Assembly (NCBI GenBank): GCA_963849065.1
Contig: CAWKFM010000004.1
Coordinates: 62,001 to 126,000, forward strand
From: TOLSYN sp963849065
Lineage (GTDB): Bacteria > Acidobacteriota > Terriglobia > Terriglobales > Acidobacteriaceae
Direction: 5' to 3'
DNA: 64,000 nucleotides
This document shows, piece by piece, positions 58,443 through 64,000 of this stretch (within the stretch, counting starts at the first letter, position 1; each line of letters begins with the position of its first letter). The translations under genes were made by a program, and so were the position numbers. The notes below the pieces were generated by a model. That model was not told the DNA's origin and made no database searches. It saw nothing but the letters and a program-made list of their open reading frames with translations.

Positions 58443-59507
58443 ATGAAAGCCATTGGCTACGTCCAGTCCCTGCCCCCGACCGATCCCGACTCCCTGTTCG
58501 ACTTCGAACTCGCCACGCCCACCCCCGGACCGCGCGACCTGCTCGTCGCCGTCCACGCCGTCTCCGTCAACCCCATCGACACCAAGGTCCGCATGCGCGC
58601 CCAGGGAACCCCGGAGCAGCCCAAAATCCTCGGCTTCGATTGCGCCGGCGTCGTCCAATTCACCGGCCCCGACGCCACCTTCTTCAAGCCCGGAGACGAG
58701 GTTTTCTACGCCGGCTCCATCCTCCGTCCCGGCACCAACAGCGAACTCCACGTGGTCGATGAGCGCCTCGTCGGGCCTAAACCCCGCTCGCTCTCCTTCG
58801 CCCAGGCCGCCGCCCTGCCGCTCACCTCCGTCACCGCCTGGGAGCTCCTCTTCGACCGCCTCCGCCTGGCGTCAGCGGCCGGAGGGCCATCGGTTGGTCC
58901 GTCCGCGCCGCTCGGCCGCGAGGAAAAAACACCGCAGTCATCCGCCTCCCTGCTCGTCATCGGAGCCAGCGGCGGAGTCGGTTCCATCCTCGTCCAGCTC
59001 GCCCGCCAGCTCACCGGCCTCACCGTCCTCGCCTCGGCCTCGCGCCCTGAAACCCAGCAGTGGGTCCTCCAGAACGGAGCCCACCACGCCATCGATCACT
59101 CCAAAAAACTCAGCCAAGAGGTCCGTGCTCTCGGCATCCACTTCGTCGAATACATCATCGGCCTCACCCACACCGACCAGCACTTCGCCGAGATCGTCGA
59201 ACTCATCGCTCCCCAGGGACGCTTCGCCCTCATCGACGACCCCGCCCCGCTCGACATCAACAAGCTCAAACCCAAATCCGTCTCCCTGCACTGGGAGTCC
59301 ATGTTCACCCGCTCCTCGTTCCAAACCCCGGACATGATCGAGCAGCACCGCATCCTCCAGCAAATATCGACACTTGTCGATGAAGGACGCATCCGCACCA
59401 CACTGAATAAGGTTGCCGGACGCATCGACGCCGCCAACCTGCGCGCCGCCCACGCCGCCATCGAGTCCCACACCTCCATCGGCAAAATCGTCCTCGAAGG
59501 CTTCTGA
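58443..59507 (+). CDS. Zinc-binding-type quinone oxidoreductase/alcohol dehydrogenase (MDR family)
   Basis: 354 residues. MDR fold: substrate domain with PGPRDLLVAVHAVSVNPIDT and VFYAGSILRPGTNSEL, and the nucleotide domain with LLVIGASGGVGSILVQLARQ. No zinc-coordinating Cys/His cluster is evident, so it probably uses NADPH without zinc, like quinone oxidoreductases. Between the domains, residues ~141-162 (ASAAGGPSVGPSAPLG) come from a P2-framework element. The ATG has GGAG 5 bases upstream. Confidence 0.88.
   Translation: MKAIGYVQSLPPTDPDSLFDFELATPTPGPRDLLVAVHAVSVNPIDTKVRMRAQGTPEQPKILGFDCAGVVQFTGPDATFFKPGDEVFYAGSILRPGTNSELHVVDERLVGPKPRSLSFAQAAALPLTSVTAWELLFDRLRLASAAGGPSVGPSAPLGREEKTPQSSASLLVIGASGGVGSILVQLARQLTGLTVLASASRPETQQWVLQNGAHHAIDHSKKLSQEVRALGIHFVEYIIGLTHTDQHFAEIVELIAPQGRFALIDDPAPLDINKLKPKSVSLHWESMFTRSSFQTPDMIEQHRILQQISTLVDEGRIRTTLNKVAGRIDAANLRAAHAAIESHTSIGKIVLEGF
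58865..58912. repeat. P2-framework element inside the oxidoreductase gene
   Basis: GGCGTCAGCGGCCGGAGGGCCA-tcggt-TGGTCCGTCC, nearly the reverse complement of the copy at 34251, read in frame between the two domains. Confidence 0.85.
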
Positions 59508-59744
59508 GGCAAACCCGGCGATTTGTTTTCGCCGTTGCTATCGCTGTTGATTTTGTTTTTGACGTTGTTTTTGAGGTGTCATCCTGAGTGCAACGAAGGA
59601 CCTCTACTCCGCTCACTTTCCACTGCGGCGTCAGGGTAATTTCGGCAGCCTATCGACGGGGCGGGTGGCCCGACCTTCGACGCGCGGCTTAAAAGGGAAG
59701 CACCCCGTTCCCCATCCACGGCAGTTGCCGTTGCCATCAGCCCC
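59508..59744. other. Intergenic region with no gene seen
   Basis: Low-complexity stretch with GTTG/TTTT runs (59520-59580, for example TTTTGTTTTTGACGTTGTT) and GGGCGGGTGGCCC-like bits. No gene or clear element, apart from the site at 59745. Confidence 0.5.
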
Positions 59745-59760
59745 TGTGACCGAAGTCATA
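59745..59760. promoter_or_regulatory. CRP/FNR-type operator upstream of the NapH-like gene
   Basis: TGTGA-CCGAAG-TCATA. A TAATCT -10 candidate at 59782-59787 would place the start at ~59794, so the centre of the site (59752.5) lies at -41.5, the class II position for CRP/FNR-type activators. FNR-type control of an iron-sulfur protein would fit; this is inference. Confidence 0.55.
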
Positions 59761-59825
59761 GCGCCCCTGCGCCCCATCCCCTAATCTAGATTCAGAAAGC
59801 TGGATTCTTCCTCCATACCTTTATC

Positions 59826-60926
59826 ATGTCGAATCTCGTAGAGACCATAACGCCCGCCGAAGTCCCCACCGCCAAGCCCAAAGCGCAGCGCCGCACCTCG
59901 CCTGACCGCTGGCAGCGCACCCGGCTCATCGTGCAGAGCCTGTTCATCCTGCTCAACGTCTTCCTCTGCACCCAGTTCTATTTCTTCGTCCGCTACTTTG
60001 AAACCGGCGCCACCGGACCCCACGTCTCCCGCCCCGCCGGAGTCGATGGCTGGCTCCCCATCGCCGGCCTGATGAACACCCGCTACCTGCTCGCCACCGG
60101 ACACGTCCCCATCATTCATCCGGCCGCCATGGTCCTGTTCCTCATCTTCCTCGCCAGCAGCCTGCTGCTCAAGCGCGCCTTCTGCGCCTGGCTTTGCCCC
60201 GTCGGAACCCTCTCCGAATACCTCTGGAAGCTGGGCCGCAAGCTTTTCAAGCGCAACCTCGTCCTGCCCCGCTGGCTCGACATCCCGCTGCGTGGGATCA
60301 AGTACCTACTGATGGGCTTCTTCGTCTTCATCGTCGGCGGCATGAGCGCCACCGCCCTGGAAGACTTCATGATCCAGCCCTACGGCATCCTGGCCGATGT
60401 CAAAATGCTGCACTTCTTCATACGCATGAGCACCGCCGCCGCCGTCACCGTCGCCGTCCTCATCCTGCTCTCCGTGGTCATCAAAAATTTCTGGTGCCGT
60501 TACGCCTGCCCCTACGGAGCCGTGCAGTCGCTGGCCTCGCTCTTCAGCCCCATCACCATCCGCCGCGACGCCGATGCCTGCATCGAGTGCGGCAAGTGCT
60601 CCAAGGCCTGTCCGCAGAACCTCCCCGTCGACCGCCTCATCCAGGTCCGCTCCGTCGAGTGCACCGCCTGCATGGAGTGCATCTCCTCTTGCGGTACCCA
60701 GAACGCCCTGCAGTTTGCCTTGCCGCCAAAGTCCGCCGCAACCGCCGCGCAGCGCTGGCAGGGACGCACCCTGCAGCCGCTGGCCGCCGTCCTCATCCTC
60801 GCCGCCCTATTCTTCGGCGGAGTCTCCGTCGCGCGCCTCACTCACCACTGGCAGACCAACGTTCCCGACGAGATCTACCGCCAGCTCATCCCCCACGTGG
60901 ACGAAGCCACCCATCCCGGCTTCTAG
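59826..60926 (+). CDS. NapH/NosR-like membrane iron-sulfur protein
   Basis: 366 residues. Five membrane segments are predicted with two periplasmic-type FAxWLCP-like cysteine pairs (FCAWLCPVGTLSEYLW, WCRYACPYGAVQSL), then two 4Fe-4S clusters: CIECGKCSKACPQN and CTACMECISSCG. Such proteins pass electrons from the quinone pool in respiratory chains (NapH, NosR, CcoG families). Its exact partner is unknown. The ATG at 59826 sits ~32 bases after the inferred start. A perfect hairpin follows. Confidence 0.88.
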   Translation: MSNLVETITPAEVPTAKPKAQRRTSPDRWQRTRLIVQSLFILLNVFLCTQFYFFVRYFETGATGPHVSRPAGVDGWLPIAGLMNTRYLLATGHVPIIHPAAMVLFLIFLASSLLLKRAFCAWLCPVGTLSEYLWKLGRKLFKRNLVLPRWLDIPLRGIKYLLMGFFVFIVGGMSATALEDFMIQPYGILADVKMLHFFIRMSTAAAVTVAVLILLSVVIKNFWCRYACPYGAVQSLASLFSPITIRRDADACIECGKCSKACPQNLPVDRLIQVRSVECTACMECISSCGTQNALQFALPPKSAATAAQRWQGRTLQPLAAVLILAALFFGGVSVARLTHHWQTNVPDEIYRQLIPHVDEATHPGF

Positions 60927-60935
60927 CCGCACTCA

Positions 60936-60971
60936 TAGAAGAGGCGCCCGTTCCGCCGGGCGCCTCTTCTA
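60936..60971. terminator. Bidirectional terminator hairpin
   Basis: TAGAAGAGGCGCCC-gttccgcc-GGGCGCCTCTTCTA, perfect 14-bp stem, between two convergent genes. No long T-tract (ATCCTTCATT on the plus side). Confidence 0.7.
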
Positions 60972-61005
60972 TCCTTCATTAGATCGATATATGTAAATCT
61001 ATCTC

Positions 61006-61551
61006 CTACTGCTCCCGATCGTAATCGTATTCCTCCGGCAGCTTTTTGCCCGGATCAAACTCACCGGAGTACCGATCGCGCCGTCCAAATGCCAATTGAA
61101 CATCTGGCCGGAAGAGATACATGATGAGCAGCACATACCCCAGAAGCTCAATCCAGAAAGCATCCCCCATCTGTTTCCATAGCTTGTCCGAATCGCTCGC
61201 GACGATGGACGCGGCCTGGATCAACCCCCGTGTCACCGGAAGCCCCGTGATCAGCAGCAACCCCCACCGGCCCGGTTCCTTCAAAAACCACAACCCGCCG
61301 GCGGTCAGCAGCGAAACCAGTGCCCCGACTCCGGAAAAATACATCACGCCAGCCGCGTCGGTCCGGCCGCTGGGAAGCAGCGCCTGGAGATGGCTGTTGA
61401 TGTAGCTGATCCCAAAATCTGGCCGCGCCACCTGCACCACGTGAACCAGCAGCAGCACGCCGTAACCAAACATCAACACGGCAAGGAAACTGACACCCGC
61501 GGGTCTTCTCACTGTGTACTCCTTGACGCTCTCTGCGCTGACCTCAACCAT
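61006..61551 (-). CDS. Membrane protein (paralog pair, member A)
   Basis: 181 residues with four hydrophobic segments (about 18-38, 65-85, 90-110, 128-145). Ends YLFRPDVQLAFGRRDRYSGE-like with a charged tail. It is clearly related to the gene at 61602 (shared FRPDV/AF/RDRY/EFDP ending). No family recognised. Convergent with the NapH-like gene. Confidence 0.7.
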   Translation of the reverse strand: MVEVSAESVKEYTVRRPAGVSFLAVLMFGYGVLLLVHVVQVARPDFGISYINSHLQALLPSGRTDAAGVMYFSGVGALVSLLTAGGLWFLKEPGRWGLLLITGLPVTRGLIQAASIVASDSDKLWKQMGDAFWIELLGYVLLIMYLFRPDVQLAFGRRDRYSGEFDPGKKLPEEYDYDREQ

Positions 61552-61601
61552 TCAGTCGCAAGCCGTCGGCGCCAAAGTGTACCTTGGTTCCCCGCCAAAA
61601 T

Positions 61602-62096
61602 CTACGGCCCCTCCCGCGAATCTTGCGGCTTGGGATCAAACTCCTGGAGGTATCGGTCGGGTCCTCGAAATGCGTTTCGCACGTCGGGCCGAGTTAGATA
61701 AAGAACGATCACCCCGTAAAAGATCATCCGAAACCAGAAGCCATCCGGAATAGGCTTCTGAGGGACGCCGGAGTTCATCACGAGTGCTATCGGGACAGCA
61801 ATCAAGCTGCGGCCCAACGGGATGCCTGCAACAATCAGTATGGCCCACCAGCCATACTCGTTAAGAAACCAAAGCCATACACCGATTACAAAGGAGACGA
61901 TCCCCCCAACGATCCATCCCCATAGCATCTGTGCCGCGTCAATCCGGTCGATCGGAAACAGGTGCTTGAGGTACGCGCTGCTGAAACCCGCCCCGATATC
62001 CGGATGCGAGTACAACGTCGCAGCCAGAACCGTAAGCACCGCCCCATTTAACAGTAGAAACATCGCGATGATCGTGATCCCGATCGGCCGTTTCAT
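61602..62096 (-). CDS. Membrane protein (paralog pair, member B)
   Basis: 164 residues. Four hydrophobic segments and a C-terminus YLTRPDVRNAFRGPDRYLQE-like with FDPK. The ATG at 62096 has GGAG 6 bases upstream. Same strand and similar size as member A, with 50 bases between, so a tandem duplication is likely. Function unknown. Confidence 0.72.
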   Translation of the reverse strand: MKRPIGITIIAMFLLLNGAVLTVLAATLYSHPDIGAGFSSAYLKHLFPIDRIDAAQMLWGWIVGGIVSFVIGVWLWFLNEYGWWAILIVAGIPLGRSLIAVPIALVMNSGVPQKPIPDGFWFRMIFYGVIVLYLTRPDVRNAFRGPDRYLQEFDPKPQDSREGP

Positions 62097-62232
62097 AGCT
62101 CGCTCCTTGATGTTTTCTTCCACCACCAGGGCCGGCAGTTCCTGCCGCTGCCGGCAGCAGGAGCTTACCTTTGTTCCTCGCCCAGGTCTAGCCCGGCCCC
62201 GCAATTATTCGCGGACGTTTATCCTATTCACC

Positions 62233-62856
62233 ATGGAAGCCGCCGCCCTCTGCACTCTGCTCGCACCCTTCGTCCCGCCCGCCGAACTCGACGATCTTCT
62301 GCTCAATTCCATCGCCGTCCATCTCTCGCTCCTCGTCCGCTGGAACCAGCGCATGAACCTCACCGCCCTGCGCACGCCCGAAGCCATGGTCGAGCGCCAC
62401 TTCGGCGAGTCGCTCTTCGCCGCCCGCCACCTCTGCCCGCGCAACTCCCAGCACGAGCTCTTCGATCTCGGCAGCGGCGCCGGATTCCCCGGCCTGCCCA
62501 TCAAGTACTGGGCGCCCAGCCTCCAGCTCACCCTCATCGAGAGCCACGGCAAAAAAGCCACCTTCCTGCGCGAAGTCGGACGCGCCCTCAACCTCACCGG
62601 CTTCTCCGTCCTCAACGTCCGCGCCGAATCGCTCCCCCAACGAGCGCCCCTGGTCACCATGCGCGCGGTCGAGCACTTCGAACAGGCCCTGCTCGCTGCC
62701 GCCAGCCTCGTCGCTCCCGGAGGCCGCCTGGCCCTGCTGATTGGCGAAGCCCAAGCCGAGCGCGCCCTGTCCCTGCTGCCCCCCGGCTCCAGCACCACCA
62801 TCCCGCTCCCGTCCTCCCACCAGCGCATCCTCCTCACCTGGCAGTCTCCTTCATAG
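62233..62856 (+). CDS. rsmG: 16S rRNA m7G527 methyltransferase
   Basis: 207 residues. SAM-binding motif LFDLGSGAGFPGLPIKYW (about 76-93), preceded by the conserved RMNLTALRTPEAMVERHFGES segment. Modifies G527 in 16S rRNA, next to the decoding centre. The ATG is 62233-62235. A parS palindrome begins at the last base of the stop codon. The grouping with parA is the standard gidB-parA region near the origin. Confidence 0.94.
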   Translation: MEAAALCTLLAPFVPPAELDDLLLNSIAVHLSLLVRWNQRMNLTALRTPEAMVERHFGESLFAARHLCPRNSQHELFDLGSGAGFPGLPIKYWAPSLQLTLIESHGKKATFLREVGRALNLTGFSVLNVRAESLPQRAPLVTMRAVEHFEQALLAAASLVAPGGRLALLIGEAQAERALSLLPPGSSTTIPLPSSHQRILLTWQSPS

Positions 62857-62869
62857 TTCCACGTGGAAC
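62856..62869. promoter_or_regulatory. parS site 1
   Basis: GTTCCACGTGGAAC, a perfect 14-base palindrome matching the ParB-binding parS consensus (TGTTnCACGTGAAACA-type). Starts at the last base of the rsmG stop. Confidence 0.9.
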
Positions 62870-62875
62870 ATTCGC

Positions 62876-62912
62876 CGGTGCCCCATATCTGCCGCATTTA
62901 GCAGATGTGGGA
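62876..62912. repeat. Palindromic element P1 (ATCTGC stem)
   Basis: GGTGCCCCATATCTGC - CGCATTTA - GCAGATGTGGG, between parS sites 1 and 2. Confidence 0.9.
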
Positions 62913-62953
62913 AGCAGGGTGCCCGTAGCTCGGCCTTAAGCCTACTTCCCCAC

Positions 62954-62967
62954 GTTCCACGTGGAAC
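62954..62967. promoter_or_regulatory. parS site 2
   Basis: GTTCCACGTGGAAC, identical to site 1. Confidence 0.9.
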
Positions 62968-62979
62968 CCCCGCGTTCCC

Positions 62980-63028
62980 GACCGGCCAGCGGCATCCTTT
63001 GCCGCGTCACCCGGCTCTGCTTCGAAGG
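62980..63028. repeat. Palindromic element P2, inverted
   Basis: GACCGGCCAGCGGCA-tcctt-TGCCGCGTCACCCGG, a slightly decayed copy in the parS region. A further decayed P2 copy spans about 63182-63246. Confidence 0.75.
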
Positions 63029-63157
63029 GTCGTTCTGTCCAACCAGCAGTCGATTTTGAACTCATCCCCACCCCCTTAGGCCACATTCGCCCCATTTTAG
63101 TCCACACGTATACACGTGTACGTGACCACACGTAACAGAGAACCGGCCCAAACGGGC

Positions 63158-63171
63158 GTTCCACGTGGAAC
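63158..63171. promoter_or_regulatory. parS site 3
   Basis: GTTCCACGTGGAAC, identical to site 1. CACACGTATACACGTGTACG-like CACGTG-rich bases around 63095-63130 resemble decayed parS or E-box-like motifs. Confidence 0.9.
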
Positions 63172-63260
63172 ACTCAGCGTCCGCGACCGGCAGCACCGCG
63201 TTACCCGCCCTGCGTCCGCGGCAGCCAGCGGGATTCTTGCCGCGCTATCAGACGTTCCGC

Positions 63261-63274
63261 GTTCCACGTGGAAC
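63261..63274. promoter_or_regulatory. parS site 4
   Basis: GTTCCACGTGGAAC, identical to site 1. 120 bases before the parA start. The 537-base gap 62857-63393 is thus explained by four parS sites and repeat elements. Confidence 0.9.
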
Positions 63275-63393
63275 GTTCTGCACAGCTTTTCGCACTTATC
63301 CACCACATCCCCACAGCCCCCCCGTCCTTTCCCCATTGCCTCACGCCTTCCCAACCAGTACCCTCAACCTTGTCCACCATCGGAGCCGCCGCT

Positions 63394-64000
63394 ATGTCTC
63401 GGGTCATTGCCATCGCCAATCAAAAAGGCGGAGTCGGAAAGACCACCACCAGCATCAACCTCGCCGCCAGCTTCGCCGCCAGCAGCGTCCCAACCCTCCT
63501 GGTCGATTGCGACCCCCAGTCCAACTCCACCTCCGGCCTCGGCCTAGTCAAAAACGCCGAGCGCCCCGGAACCTATCAGCTCCTCATGGGCGACGCCGAC
63601 GCCGCCGAGCTCCTCCAGCCCACCGAGCTCGCTCACCTCAAGATCATTCCCTCGTCCAAGCACCTCATCGGAGCCAACGTCGAGCTGGTCAACGCCGAAT
63701 TCCGCGAGTACCGCCTCCGCCACGCCCTGCAAACCGTTCGCGGCCAGTTCGAAATCATCGTCCTCGACTGCCCGCCCGCGCTCGACCTGCTCACCCTCAA
63801 CGCCCTGGTCGCCGCCGACTCCGTCCTCGTCCCCATGCAGGCCGAGTACTTCGCCCTGGAAGGTGTCAGCGAACTGCTCGACACCATCGAGCGCATCCGT
63901 CAAACCCTCAATCCCAGCCTCTTCGTCGAAGGCGTCGTCCTCACCATGTTCGACGAGCGCACCAACCTCGCCCAGGGAGTCTCCAGCGAACTCAAGTCCT
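63394..64000 (+). CDS. parA: Chromosome-partitioning ATPase ParA (Soj), partial
   Basis: The first ~202 residues are in the window; the gene continues beyond 64000. The deviant Walker A is QKGGVGKTTTSINLAASFA (about 10-28), Walker A' DCDPQSNSTSGL, and Walker B IIVLDCPPALDLL. Works with ParB and the parS sites to segregate origins. The ATG has GGAG 8 bases upstream. parB is expected just downstream but lies outside the window. Confidence 0.94.
   Translation, partial: MSRVIAIANQKGGVGKTTTSINLAASFAASSVPTLLVDCDPQSNSTSGLGLVKNAERPGTYQLLMGDADAAELLQPTELAHLKIIPSSKHLIGANVELVNAEFREYRLRHALQTVRGQFEIIVLDCPPALDLLTLNALVAADSVLVPMQAEYFALEGVSELLDTIERIRQTLNPSLFVEGVVLTMFDERTNLAQGVSSELKS

Noticed and set aside
63296..63304. 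DnaA box and replication origin (TTATCCACC)
   Set aside because: Only one near-match is seen, with no AT-rich unwinding region and no dnaA gene; I do not call oriC here.

Overview
The window (64 kb, high GC, dense with genes on both strands) looks like chromosome of an acidobacterium, most likely class Terriglobia. This is an inference from the gene complement and layout: a TonB/ExbB/ExbD/ExbD/TPR-lipoprotein block, HslUV, an RSH protein, many small secreted or membrane proteins of unknown function, and many short palindromic repeats. I could not run a taxonomic search. The cell is Gram-negative in design (TonB system, outer-membrane barrel protein, lipoproteins).

Left part (1-28 kb): pth, rplY, prs, tRNA-Gln and ispE lie in a row on the minus strand. 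Next comes a tandem array of ~140-bp units (3.5-4.0 kb), each with a hairpin, a perfect Shine-Dalgarno and a short basic ORF. Then follow thiL, a CBS protein, an M23 peptidase, hslVU, an orphan larE, two thioredoxin-fold lipoprotein or secreted proteins, a parvulin-type chaperone, a biotin carboxylase/BCCP pair, an outer-membrane protein, the tonB-exbB-exbD-exbD-TPR block, and tgt-yajC-secD-secF.

Middle part (28-48 kb): a frameshifted membrane protein, a VapB-like orphan antitoxin, a HAD hydrolase, a hotdog thioesterase, a CADD/TenA-like protein, adenosine deaminase family, an APC permease, a small basic protein, a UvrD/PcrA helicase, DUF971, rpmB, a MATE exporter, a frameshifted GNAT, RidA, a bifunctional RSH alarmone enzyme, a TIGR01777 epimerase, a YbaK deacylase, two tandem four-helix-bundle proteins and an SPFH protein.

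Right part (48-64 kb): an alkaline-phosphatase-fold enzyme, a VOC protein, an M28 peptidase, an SYLF protein, mnmG, a TonB-C protein, a quinone-oxidoreductase-like enzyme, a NapH-like iron-sulfur protein behind a CRP/FNR-type site, two paralogous membrane proteins, rsmG, four perfect parS sites and the start of parA. The mnmG-rsmG-parS-parA grouping is typical of an origin-proximal region.

The most striking feature is a set of dispersed palindromic elements in two frameworks. Stem sequences differ between copies while base pairing is kept. Most copies are intergenic, but several lie in frame inside genes: three in mnmG, one in the TonB-C protein, one in the quinone oxidoreductase, and one in the C-terminal tail of the biotin carboxylase. 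This recalls the protein-coding palindromic elements of Rickettsia.
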